A stretch of DNA of 64,000 bases from Xenococcaceae cyanobacterium MO_167.B27. GTDB lineage: Bacteria; Cyanobacteriota; Cyanobacteriia; Cyanobacteriales; Xenococcaceae. Both the position numbers and the translations under genes were made by a program. The stretch lies in NCBI GenBank assembly GCA_030065935.1, contig JASJCP010000006.1:1-64000 (forward strand). Direction: 5' to 3'. Below the pieces are notes generated by a model. The model had not been told where the DNA came from. It saw only the letters and a list, made by a program, of their open reading frames with translations, and ran no database searches. Positions 1-8,272 of the stretch are shown one piece after another. Numbering within the stretch: the first letter of the stretch is position 1; every line of letters begins with the position of its first letter.

Positions 1-495
1 GGTGCAATTCCCTCAAACTCTCTTCATCAAAGCAAGCGCGAGAAATTGTACCCAGTAACGGGTAGTTAAAAAATCGCTACAACTACCTTGGATAAAGGCT
101 TTCGTTATTTTTTTTTGCAGGAAGTTCAGCTGTAAATTAAATTTAATTCATTTTCCAGGTAAAAAATTCTTTTTAGCGATCGCACTCTCGTTAATTGTTA
201 AGTTCGTCAGCAGTATCGGTTGCTACTCATAAGCCCTAAAGGATAATCACCACAAGAAAAACGTCTGATAGAATTACCCAATAATACTACTTTTAATTTC
301 AGTTAAAAGACATAATGCAGAGAAAACGTATCACTGTCCATGCTTACCCTGTATTGTTTTCAAATAGAAAAACCCCAAAAATGGTCACACTATAATTTAC
401 ACTACATTTAGTAACCATAAAACTACAAGCTCAGGGTTGTTTCTAAAAGGATAAACCCCACTCAGATAACTCAAATCAGGCGATAATCAGCCCAG

Positions 496-740
496 TTTGT
501 ATCCCCAATTTGAGAATTTATAACCCCCAATTTAAGAAATTGTGTCCCCATTTTCTTAAATTGTGTCCCTTAAAATTGAAATCATGCCCACAAGAGTGAG
601 AAGCTTTATTAATAAATCTAAAATATCTTAAATTGAGCAGTTTTAAAGTTGGACAAATTTATCAAAATTATGTCCCCTTTTTTAGAATTTGTGTCCCTTA
701 TTTTGTAAAATGGGGGTCACAATTTTAAAATCATGTCCCC
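496..740 (+). repeat. phased array of ~21-bp motifs (possible transposon-end binding sites)
   Basis: Nine imperfect copies of a motif close to WTTRTGTCCCC start at 496, 517, 539, 560, 581, 667, 688, 710 and 730. Spacing within each cluster is 20-22 bp, two DNA helical turns, and the 86-bp gap between clusters is four more such steps, so both clusters are in phase. The gap holds an inverted TTGGACAAATTT-like site near 649. Arrays like this are known as transposase (TnsB/TniA/MuA-type) binding sites at ends of Tn7-, Tn5053- and CAST-like elements; that reading is inference because no matching transposase lies in the window. A repressor or replication-initiator array is the alternative. The rest of 1-1385 shows no credible gene. 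Confidence 0.55.
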
Positions 741-1385
741 AAAAATCAGTTTTGGGGTACTGCTAACTGTTACCAATCCATCTGTTAAATCCCCAGGTCA
801 ATTGTCCTTGGGTTAAATTGTCCTGATTATTACTGCTACGCCTTTACAGGCTACGCGGTTCCGACCTATGGTCGTCGCATAGTACGCAAACTATTTTGCT
901 ATAGATAACCTCTGAAAGCCTTTTTAAATATAGCTTAATTCCAGTTTTTTAGATTATTTAGTTTTGTAAAATAAGCTGTATTAAAATATTTATAAAAAGT
1001 ATTTAATAAATTGAATTCTTATTCTCAATAAGTGCAATAAGATCCGAATTTTTAACATCTTTGAAATAGCTTGAAGACAAGAATTTTATTTCAAAGAAAA
1101 TACAGAATTAATAATTCTTAACCAACAAGTTTTTTAAACTACTTGAAAAAAAATAAGGACGAGTGATTATAAATCAAGTTGTAATACTATAAACTCCTAC
1201 CACGCCGTATAATTCGCTGCTGTTTTTGTTGTGACTGTTCCTTCAACATTCTGACTATATTATTTAACTTGTTCTGCCACTCCTTCTGGTAATCATTCAT
1301 ATGAGACAGAAAGATTACCAAGATCATCCTGGTGGTAGGTGGCCACAAAGAGAGGTGAGGAGCGATCGTTCTGAGAAATCGTTAT

Positions 1386-1794
1386 GGGGGAGAGCCGAGA
1401 TCCGTGTAAATTAGTGCAAGATAGGACTCAATCCCTTGCCAGATAAAGCTTTGAGAATCAGTTACCCAAAAAGGTCAATATCTGACCTCTATTTCATTGC
1501 CTAAAATCTATCATTCTCGGCAATGTTTAAATCTCAGATTCACCATTTATCAATGCTTTTAGCTTTTTGGACTACACCTACTCAACGTTCCTTTTTGGCA
1601 ATGTTGTTGAAGTGCAAAATTCTCAAAACAAATTAACCAGGATATTTAGGGTAAAAGCTGAAGTCTGAAAAGCCTATTCTTTCGTTTATAGCGATAGCCT
1701 TTGGCTTAAAAATATTCCAATCGCGCTCCACCATTGCTGCATAAAGCGTCAACCCTCATCTTGCACTATTTTACACATATCTCGGCTCTGCCCC
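1386..1794. mobile_element. MITE-like element with 37-bp terminal inverted repeats
   Basis: The sequence at 1386-1422 is repeated in inverted orientation at 1758-1794 with 33 of 37 positions matching; both ends carry GAGCCGAGAT and TAGTGCAAGAT. The 335-bp interior has no open frame long enough for a transposase, so this is either a MITE or an internally deleted IS. It interrupts a minus-strand reading frame: the frame ending at 1771 reads directly into the right repeat, which supplies its last residues and stop codon. The family is unknown; an IS630-like origin is only a guess. Confidence 0.6.
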
Positions 1795-1941
1795 AATTTG
1801 TTTTACTGTTTCTACCGTATGAGTTTTTAACCAATAAATGGTTTGTATTCTTTCTTTTTCTTGAGGTGTAGAAGCATTTTGTAAAAGCTGTTTAAGAGTT
1901 TCTGCCGATTCGGTTATTTCAATTTTTACTACTCCTGACAT
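1771..1941 (-). pseudogene. IS630-type transposase N-terminal fragment, interrupted
   Basis: The frame from the ATG at 1941 gives 56 residues. MSGVVKIEITES, the stretch with LKQLL, and KERIQTIYWLKT resemble the start of the helix-turn-helix region of cyanobacterial IS630-family transposases, from recalled family pattern. The match stops after VKQIGA, where the inverted-repeat element at 1386-1794 begins; the last six residues come from that element. The rest of the helix-turn-helix and the whole DDE domain are missing. An upstream in-frame start at 1962 is possible but adds only low-complexity residues. Confidence 0.55.
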
Positions 1942-2040
1942 AGTTGGCGGTGCCGCAGGCAACAGCGAAAGCTGGTCGCTATAATTAACTACTTCTACAA
2001 GTGTAGCTGAAGTTAGTGAAATTGGTATGATTAAAAGAAT

Positions 2041-4098
2041 CTAGAGATTTTCTCTAAAAGATACATATTCGATAGTGACATCTTGTGTCTGGTACAAGAT
2101 TAAAGACTGACCAATAAGACTTTCTAGATTTAAACTTTTTAATTTAGCACCAGAGACATTTCTAAAACTGATTCCATCAACAGAGGACAACTCTGGAATT
2201 GCACTCTCAATGGAAAAACCTCTCAACTCGACATCTTCGACAGTAGTTAGCGGGAAGCTTGCTGATGGTTCTACTTGTAGTGTGGCTTCTCCTGCGAAGT
2301 GAGTTTGTAAAATCGTTCGTCGCCATCCTTTACCAGCAATAATTAGGTGGCTGCGGTGAATTTTGAGTGGTTGTAATAGATCGATTTCGCCGATGGGCAA
2401 ATTTATTTGCACTTTTTCATCTCCAGACAAACTATCGAGAAGTGTTTGTAGTTTAATGGAGTCATCTTGATCATCACTAGGGATAATGTCATAATCCTGA
2501 ACATTAATGATACGTACAGGAGGAGGAGCCAGCACTACCCGACTCATCCACCAACTATCGCTTAAATCTCGAACTGGATTGAGAGTGCCAGCCATCCACA
2601 ATAAAATAACCGTAAAACCAAATAGTTGAACGTAATAGAGAAAGCGAGAGATCCCATATTTGACTGTTCGTACCCAACCAGAACCAGCAGCAGAAATCGA
2701 CTGGTTGCCACGGTTGTACCATTTTTGCTGCGCCAAGTTCATTTGCGTCCAGATTTTTACCAAGCAGGAACTCCACTGCGCTAGTAAAAAAATTGGTAAG
2801 TGAATGGGTTTGAGAAGAGATTGTCGACCCGTAAAGATAATAGCGAGGATAATTGGACGGCTGAAAAGAATCCAAGCACTAATTAATCCTACCAATAGCC
2901 AGTTACCTTGCCCCAAACCAATTAGTAAAGAACCAGGAGTAATTAAAGTAGTCCAAAAACTAATACGCTGATCCACCAAACAATACCAGACGAACCAACC
3001 CGTTTTTTGAGGTCCTATAGCAATCGCACGATCGCTGTTGCGTAGCATATTACCGTACCAGCGACGCATATTTTGGTAAGCACGAGTCAGCAAATCACCA
3101 GAAATAGTCTCAATAGAGTAAACAATAACATCGGGGATGTAGAGCATCTGGTATCCTCGTTGCAGTAGCCAAAACCAGGTGCTTTTATCGTCTCCAGAAA
3201 GAAACTTAAACTTGCCCCACAGCCAGTCATCGAGAGTGTCGGTTTCCAACTGGTCAATAAAACTGGGTGCCAAAGCAATTTCGCTGCTAAATAGGGAAAA
3301 ACGTCCTGTTAAGCACAGTACTTTCTGAGACAGACCGACAGAACACATTTGGTAATGTCTTTGAGACAGTCGCAAATGGAACCACTCAGAAAATAAATAA
3401 GAACCTTCAACCCGAGGTAATTCATCCGTAGTTAAAGCTCCTATGTTAGGAAACAGACGAAAGAAAGGCAGACAACCTAGCAAACTACCAGCAGTTAACT
3501 CTGAGTCCCCATCCATTAGTGCTACTACTGAATCGGCTGGTGGGTTGTGTCGTGCTAGTTCCCGCAAGCCATCGGCCATAGCTTTGCGCTTTCCTTCCCC
3601 AGTTTGCACCATAAAAATTAAGCGAACGTGCTTTAGTTCTGGGTCTACAGAGCGGACTATCTCAAGAATTAGCTCGTTTTCGGCATCGCTACCACTAGTG
3701 ACTAGGATAGTAACCGGATGGGCTAAAGTTTTGGCTTCTTTAGCGATCGCCCGAAATACTCGTTCGGTAATCCAGTCTTTTTCTTTGTAGGTAGGAACTA
3801 AAAAGTAAACTGACGGTAAATCTTCTACAGGAATAGAATTAGCCCGACGTCGCCATCGAGGAAATACCCAATGTAAATAAATCCGCGAACGAATAACTTG
3901 TGTTATCCACCAAGACCAACGCCAAGTTCCCAAAAGCCCCAAGGCAAATAAACCAGATATATCCCAAAAATTTGGCTCTGAAAGATTTTGCAACAGGTTA
4001 TAGGTAAAAAAACCACCAGCAGAAATACCCAGAAGTATTGACCACCGACCAAACCAGGGCAAATTTTTCCCTAACAAGGTTTTTTTTAGCGAGTCCAT
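2041..4098 (-). CDS. Alg8-like processive family 2 glycosyltransferase with C-terminal beta-helix segment
   Basis: This 685-residue inner-membrane protein should polymerise a sugar nucleotide and feed the chain across the membrane. Two N-terminal membrane segments (about 18-36 and 46-68) precede a GT-A domain (93-350) with VPTYKE, the DGD metal-binding motif at 196-198, SGDDKSTWFW at 301-310 and QNMRRW at 342-347. Several membrane helices follow (about 368-445 and 488-505). The GDDKSTWFWLL stretch and the RWYGNMLRN to CLVDQR region are closer to Alg8, the alginate polymerase, than to BcsA as I recall these families. Residues 528-685 look like the first coils of a pectate-lyase-type right-handed beta-helix and stop abruptly, beside IS debris at 1386-1941, so the 3' end may be lost. 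It overlaps the upstream HlyD gene by 13 bp, suggesting translational coupling. Hyaluronan or cellulose synthase-like activity is the alternative. Confidence 0.75.
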   Translation of the reverse strand: MDSLKKTLLGKNLPWFGRWSILLGISAGGFFTYNLLQNLSEPNFWDISGLFALGLLGTWRWSWWITQVIRSRIYLHWVFPRWRRRANSIPVEDLPSVYFLVPTYKEKDWITERVFRAIAKEAKTLAHPVTILVTSGSDAENELILEIVRSVDPELKHVRLIFMVQTGEGKRKAMADGLRELARHNPPADSVVALMDGDSELTAGSLLGCLPFFRLFPNIGALTTDELPRVEGSYLFSEWFHLRLSQRHYQMCSVGLSQKVLCLTGRFSLFSSEIALAPSFIDQLETDTLDDWLWGKFKFLSGDDKSTWFWLLQRGYQMLYIPDVIVYSIETISGDLLTRAYQNMRRWYGNMLRNSDRAIAIGPQKTGWFVWYCLVDQRISFWTTLITPGSLLIGLGQGNWLLVGLISAWILFSRPIILAIIFTGRQSLLKPIHLPIFLLAQWSSCLVKIWTQMNLAQQKWYNRGNQSISAAGSGWVRTVKYGISRFLYYVQLFGFTVILLWMAGTLNPVRDLSDSWWMSRVVLAPPPVRIINVQDYDIIPSDDQDDSIKLQTLLDSLSGDEKVQINLPIGEIDLLQPLKIHRSHLIIAGKGWRRTILQTHFAGEATLQVEPSASFPLTTVEDVELRGFSIESAIPELSSVDGISFRNVSGAKLKSLNLESLIGQSLILYQTQDVTIEYVSFRENL

Positions 4099-5483
4099 GG
4101 TAATTTTTTCCTAAAAGTCAAGTGAGCTGATTGACCTACGCCACAAAATTGATGGGATTTGGTATATTCTGGCGATGGGGGAATTTTCACCGTTACCCTG
4201 GCTAGAGACTGATTGACTAACTGATGCGGAATGAAGGGAACTAAGGCTTGTACTTGGGAGAGCTTACTTAGTTCTTTGCCACCTTGAAAACCACTAATTG
4301 GCTGGATTAAATCAATCTGACCAGCAAGAGCCTGGGAATGCCCTACCAATTTGACTTCTACTACCTCTTCTGAAGCTATGAGGCTGGCTTGAGAAGCACT
4401 AACAATTACTTCTACCCACAAATCATTACAATCTAAAAGGGATAGAAGTGAAGCAGACTCCTCTATTTGTTCTCCTTGTTCTTGGATAGTCTGATAGATT
4501 ACCCCCGAAAACGGAGCTTTGATTTCTTGAACTTGGGAATGATTTAAGATATTTTCTATAGATTGGACTATATCAGAGCGTTTTTGAGAAGATACTTGAG
4601 TTTGATTGAGTTCCTTATGCAGTTGAAAAAGCTCTGCTTGTAGCGTTTTTATCTTTTCTCTTTGCTTTTGGCTCTCTCGCAGCAAGTTATTGTGTTGGTC
4701 ATTAAGACTGCCACCCATAATTTTGTTCCGATTGTTGCGTAAATAACCATCTTTAGAAGCATTTAAAGCCTTTTTGATGCCTGCTAGTAAGGATTTAGCT
4801 TGTTTTACTTCTGCCTCAGCAGCTTGCCAAGCGAGTTTTAATTGCTCTGTTTCTCCTTGGGAAACGGCACCTTGTATTAAGAGTCGGCGGTGATTTTCGT
4901 ATTGGACATAGCTGGCTTTGGCTTTGACCTCAGCTTCCTCAACTACTGCTTGCTGTTCGTGAATTTCTTCTAAGTTTAACTCTGCATCCAATCGGAGTAC
5001 TAGTTGATCTCGCTCATCTATCTCCTGAAGTTGACGCTCTAATGCCAAAAGATATTCCTTAGCAGCAGTCAGTTGAGTTTCGTGTATTTCTACATTTCCT
5101 TGTAAATGAGCTTGAGCAAGTTCGGAGTTGCTTTTTTTCTCTTGCAGTTTAAGTAGGGATTGCTTTTCTGCTACGGTAGGTTCTGTGTGAATGCGAGCTA
5201 GTACCTGTTGATATTTTACCCATACTCCGGGTTGAGCGTAAAAGGCTTGAATCAGTCCGAATACAGGTGCTTGTATTTTGGTAATGCGACCGTTTACCTG
5301 TCCATGCTCTACAACTAAGTTAGTCAATCGATATTTAATGGAGTTGATGCCAATGAAAGCAACACTCAAGCCGACTGACACAAATAAGATGCCTTTAAAT
5401 AAGCGCTGCCAAGAAGCTTGTTTTGAAATTTTTTTCGCAGATTGAACTACCATGTTACAACTTAAAAACTTTAATAAAAGCAA
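4086..5483 (-). CDS. HlyD/Alg44-like periplasmic adaptor protein
   Basis: The 465-residue protein has one N-terminal membrane anchor (about 28-48), a first half-lipoyl segment (GRITKIQAPVFGLIQ), a long alpha-helical hairpin rich in Q, E, K and L (about 100-320), a second half-lipoyl segment (IKAPFSGVIYQT) and a beta-barrel region. This is the membrane-fusion-protein layout of HlyD and of the periplasmic part of Alg44. No PilZ domain is present, so direct c-di-GMP control through this subunit, as in Alg44, is not expected. Its last codons overlap the glycosyltransferase start, so the pair probably works as one synthase and export complex. HlyD-like proteins are known partners of cyanobacterial polysaccharide synthases, which fits. 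A type I protein exporter role is less likely because no ABC transporter is nearby. Confidence 0.8.
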   Translation of the reverse strand: MLLLKFLSCNMVVQSAKKISKQASWQRLFKGILFVSVGLSVAFIGINSIKYRLTNLVVEHGQVNGRITKIQAPVFGLIQAFYAQPGVWVKYQQVLARIHTEPTVAEKQSLLKLQEKKSNSELAQAHLQGNVEIHETQLTAAKEYLLALERQLQEIDERDQLVLRLDAELNLEEIHEQQAVVEEAEVKAKASYVQYENHRRLLIQGAVSQGETEQLKLAWQAAEAEVKQAKSLLAGIKKALNASKDGYLRNNRNKIMGGSLNDQHNNLLRESQKQREKIKTLQAELFQLHKELNQTQVSSQKRSDIVQSIENILNHSQVQEIKAPFSGVIYQTIQEQGEQIEESASLLSLLDCNDLWVEVIVSASQASLIASEEVVEVKLVGHSQALAGQIDLIQPISGFQGGKELSKLSQVQALVPFIPHQLVNQSLARVTVKIPPSPEYTKSHQFCGVGQSAHLTFRKKLPWTR

Positions 5484-5604
5484 TCACTGGAATTACCTTT
5501 CAAATAGCACCGAAATGCTCAACAAAATCTTGTATTATTTTTATATTAAGTTATGTATTAATCTGATAATACCAAGATTCTGGCTGATTCTATAAAAAGA
5601 TACT

Positions 5605-5692
5605 GTATGGATTTTGTATGGATTTTGTATGGATTTTGTATGGATTTTGTATGGATTTTGTATGGATTTTGTATGGATTTTGTATGGATTCT
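5605..5692. repeat. 11-bp tandem repeat, eight copies
   Basis: Eight tandem copies of GTATGGATTTT lie between the lyase gene and the adaptor gene; the last has one change (ATTCT). The period is close to one helical turn, so the array would present the same face of DNA repeatedly. It sits about 120 bp upstream of the adaptor start, in its probable promoter region. The 5484-5843 gap otherwise holds the 5756-5776 hairpin and no gene; a frame read through the repeat on the minus strand is repetitive and not credible as protein. Confidence 0.9.
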
Positions 5693-5755
5693 GCGAAGGT
5701 TTTTTCTTTCCCCAAAATGTCTAGCGATTAAATAGCAATAATAAGGAGGACAAGA

Positions 5756-5776
5756 CACCTGGGGTCTCCCCAGGTG
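5756..5776. terminator. strong inverted repeat, possible terminator or attenuator
   Basis: A 9-bp perfect stem (CACCTGGGG / CCCCAGGTG) with a 3-nt loop lies 68 bp past the stop of the minus-strand lyase gene. The following minus-strand sequence is pyrimidine-rich but not a clean T run, so termination is plausible rather than certain. It could separate lyase expression from the adaptor-glycosyltransferase pair. Confidence 0.45.
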
Positions 5777-5843
5777 CTTTATATGTCCGTATAGATAATA
5801 GACAAGCGTTTTACAACGTTTTACTCTGCTTTGTTGCTTACTC

Positions 5844-6719
5844 TTAAGTCCCAATAGAAAACTCGGCAAAATCTATGTGGGTATCTTTTGGTGTAGCCCA
5901 AGACGAATTACCCCCTCCAAAAAAAGTGGAAAAGAAGATGCCGTCAATTTTGAGGGAATCGACGTAGCGAAAAGTTATTCCTCCTATATCTAGAACCTGC
6001 ACTCCATCCAACCAAACTTTAATCCGACCATTGGCTTTCCCTGGACTGTTGAGTTTAATTTCTTGTTCTAGATGATGCCAAATACCTGGTTGAAATCGCC
6101 AATTTCCTCTGCCAATAGAAGTCCCATAATCTTTGCTAGTGGGAAGATAGGCATAAACTTCCCCGTCTCCATTTCTTCTCCACATAAAACGAGTAGAAAA
6201 ACCATCCGTACCATCGGGAATATTGCCACCACTAGCACCATTGCCACCAAAAAGTCCTGGGAGTTTCCCCCCTTTGACGAAATCAAAGTCATCAGCAAAA
6301 CGAAGATAGTAGCTTAATCTCAAAGAGTCATGAGGAGATATCCCTAAATCAGCATAAAATTGGCTTCCCCCTAGAGGGGCATTATCTTTACGGGATACGC
6401 TAGGACTAGCAGACCCTTGAGGATAATTTATGCGCAGCACGCGCTCAAATCTGCCACTAGAATCTGTAATGATTTCCAGATTGGCTAAACCCCAACTCTT
6501 TTCTGGTTTAATTGCCCAGTTTTCCTGCCAATTAGCATTATCAAATTGGTCATACCAAAGCTGTTTAACAACAGGACTAGAATCAATTTTACCAACAATC
6601 GGAGGAGAGCTAGTAGGAGAAGAAATACCTGAGCTAGACTGACGACAACTATTTAAATGAAAAATGGAAATAGCTGTTAATATTAGGACTAAAAATGATT
6701 TAGTTGGTTGGGTTCTCAT
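5844..6719 (-). CDS. PL14-like polysaccharide (alginate/glucuronan) lyase lipoprotein
   Basis: The 291-residue product begins with a lipoprotein signal peptide (hydrophobic 9-23, then LNSC with the lipidated cysteine near 25) and a Ser/Pro linker. The rest is a jelly-roll-like domain: WYDQFDN, RVLRINYPQGS, a Gly-rich KLPGLFGG segment, FSTRFMWRRNGDGEVYAYLP and a closing TFFGGGNSSWATP motif. That series resembles the polysaccharide lyase 14 fold, which includes alginate and glucuronan lyases; the call is from remembered motifs. It is probably outer-membrane or periplasmic and could trim or release the polymer made by the neighbouring synthase, much as AlgL does. It is the first gene of the minus-strand trio, 360 bp before the adaptor. 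A substrate-binding or structural role cannot be excluded. Confidence 0.65.
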   Translation of the reverse strand: MRTQPTKSFLVLILTAISIFHLNSCRQSSSGISSPTSSPPIVGKIDSSPVVKQLWYDQFDNANWQENWAIKPEKSWGLANLEIITDSSGRFERVLRINYPQGSASPSVSRKDNAPLGGSQFYADLGISPHDSLRLSYYLRFADDFDFVKGGKLPGLFGGNGASGGNIPDGTDGFSTRFMWRRNGDGEVYAYLPTSKDYGTSIGRGNWRFQPGIWHHLEQEIKLNSPGKANGRIKVWLDGVQVLDIGGITFRYVDSLKIDGIFFSTFFGGGNSSWATPKDTHIDFAEFSIGT

Positions 6720-6837
6720 CTATAAGCAGTTTTACTGAATGGAAGAGCCAAAATTTGTTGTTATCGTTTAGAGTTTACTTATTTTGAGCGGTTAATTGCT
6801 TTATAGCACTTGGTCTATTCAGTATATTGTGGAAAGA

Positions 6838-7300
6838 CTAGGTGAAAAGAGTGACTACTCCCGTGGGGTAAACCCACACGGGCTTCCTTACCTCGCGATA
6901 AGGCATTCGGAGCCCCACGCCTTTTATCTAGAACACGTTGGTACAAGCGATGATACATCTCCCACCGTTGGTTCCCCGACAGATCGACAAGAGAAGGCAA
7001 TTTATTTCCCCGAAAGTCCTTCGGTACTACTCCCAATCTTTTATTCAATTTCTGTCTATTTCCCTAGGTATGTCGCCCCTGTCAATCAGGTATTTGTCCT
7101 TGGTCGAGCATCTAGGTTGGGTAGTTCCCAATCCTGGGTCAATGTCAATAATGGTTGTTACCTTACGCCCAAAATATATTGTACAACGTCCCTTCGCTTT
7201 GTTATATAAAGATTCTGTATCCAATCTGTAAACCTATGACTCGTGATTTATCGCGCACAGCGAACATCCCGTCCCGTTTAGGGGACGGGAATTCCCGCTC
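6838..7300. mobile_element. decayed mobile-element or repeat debris with two GC-rich hairpins
   Basis: Several overlapping open frames occur on both strands, but none has a recognisable family pattern and they contradict one another, so I read this as decayed DNA. Two hairpins mark its ends: 6860-6882 (CCCGTG / CACGGG) and 7268-7289 (8-bp stem CCCGTCCC / GGGACGGG). GC content is clearly above the surrounding AT-rich DNA. Subterminal hairpins are typical of IS200/IS605-type elements, but I found no transposase remnant to confirm it. The rest of 6720-8272 holds only the short repeats listed separately. Confidence 0.3.
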
Positions 7301-7511
7301 GCACTTTAATTACGTTTCCTATCATGATTTTTGTTTCAGTGCGATTTCAATCTTGAACGTATCACTGGAATTCTTTATCCTGTGGTTGTTTTAAGGATAA
7401 AAAACATTAATTAGGTAACACAAAACTTATACTGCGTTAGAGAGAAAATAAAACTGAGCTTTTCACTTAAACTAAATATTTATATCGGTATATAAACCTT
7501 TTTTTAATGAA

Positions 7512-7567
7512 ATTATGACCCACAATTATATAATTGTGACAATTTATTGAGAAGCTTTATTAATAAA
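7512..7567 (+). repeat. partial copy of the 581-616 phased motif region
   Basis: Two motif-like sites start at 7512 (ATTATGACCC) and 7533 (ATTGTGAC), 21 bp apart, and are followed 15 bp later by a 20-bp stretch at 7548-7567 identical to 597-616. In the left copy the same 20-mer follows its last clustered motif by 16 bp, so order and phase are conserved. Both copies point the same way and flank the polysaccharide locus. Confidence 0.6.
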
Positions 7568-7985
7568 GATAATTTTCCCAATTTTGGGCTTCACCCCTAC
7601 CAAAAGACCTCTTGCAAAAATATTTTGTGCTATAATTTAAAGCTATTTTTTGGTCTAATTTTGCTTGATAAGATAGCCAGAATTCCTCATTTTTTTTGAA
7701 TAATTGAATTTTCGCGATCGCGCAGTGCCACCGAAGGCGATCTCGAAGAGAACGCTACGCGGTCGCCACCAAGTCAAATCATTAAAAATAAGCAGACTAA
7801 AAAAGTTCAGCCAATGATTAAAAGCTCAACTAACTAGAAATTTAAGAGATTTTACTTAAAACTTAATTAGCTAATTCGTAATTGAAGAAAAAGAACTATT
7901 AGACCAATATTGTTTGTTGAGGTGATAGAACCCAAACCGATGTAATCAGAGAATTGATCAGAAGCTTGAAAAGAAAGATGCTTAA

Positions 7986-8018
7986 AAGCTAGACATCTTG
8001 AGGATGATTGTCTAGCTT
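7986..8018. repeat. 10-bp inverted repeat
   Basis: AAGCTAGACA at 7986-7995 pairs with TGTCTAGCTT at 8009-8018 across a 13-nt loop. A further TCTAG-rich segment follows to 8043. It lies over 250 bp past the stop of the pentapeptide-repeat gene; function unknown. Confidence 0.45.
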
Positions 8019-8094
8019 TGTCTAGAAAAAACAAGGCTAGACTAAAGCTCTTGATTTCATCCTCGAACCAACTCAGCTAGCTTGTCAACATCTT

Positions 8095-8187
8095 TATAGT
8101 CATTTCAAATAAAAATGAAACACTTTTTTCTTCAAAGACTTGTGATAGGAAGAATGCTTTGTCTCAAACTTAATTGAAATGACTATA
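8095..8187. mobile_element. 93-bp palindromic MITE with TA ends
   Basis: TATAGTCATTTCAA at 8095-8108 is matched by its exact reverse complement at 8174-8187. Both ends finish in TA, the target duplication of the IS630/Tc1-mariner group. The interior has weaker self-complementarity and no coding potential, so this is a short non-autonomous element. Confidence 0.6.
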
Positions 8188-8272
8188 GTTTGCAGATGAG
8201 TAATTATCGGAACATCTTTTGTGCAAGAATCATCTGTCATAACCTGGTAATTATGAAAGTTTTAAGAACTGT

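Noticed and set aside
496-740. CRISPR array
   Set aside because: Units are contiguous with no unique 30-40 bp spacers and the motif is degenerate; no cas genes are present.
1187-1300. 37-residue minus-strand frame (MNDYQKEWQNKL...)
   Set aside because: No ribosome-binding site, no recognised family and it lies in AT-rich debris; length is expected by chance.
5558-5869. 103-codon minus-strand frame through the 11-bp repeat
   Set aside because: Its regular KSIQNPYKIHT pattern is a translation of the tandem repeat, not a protein domain.
6796-7394. Several overlapping plus- and minus-strand frames of 77-137 codons
   Set aside because: They overlap one another, lack family motifs and sit in decayed hairpin-rich DNA.
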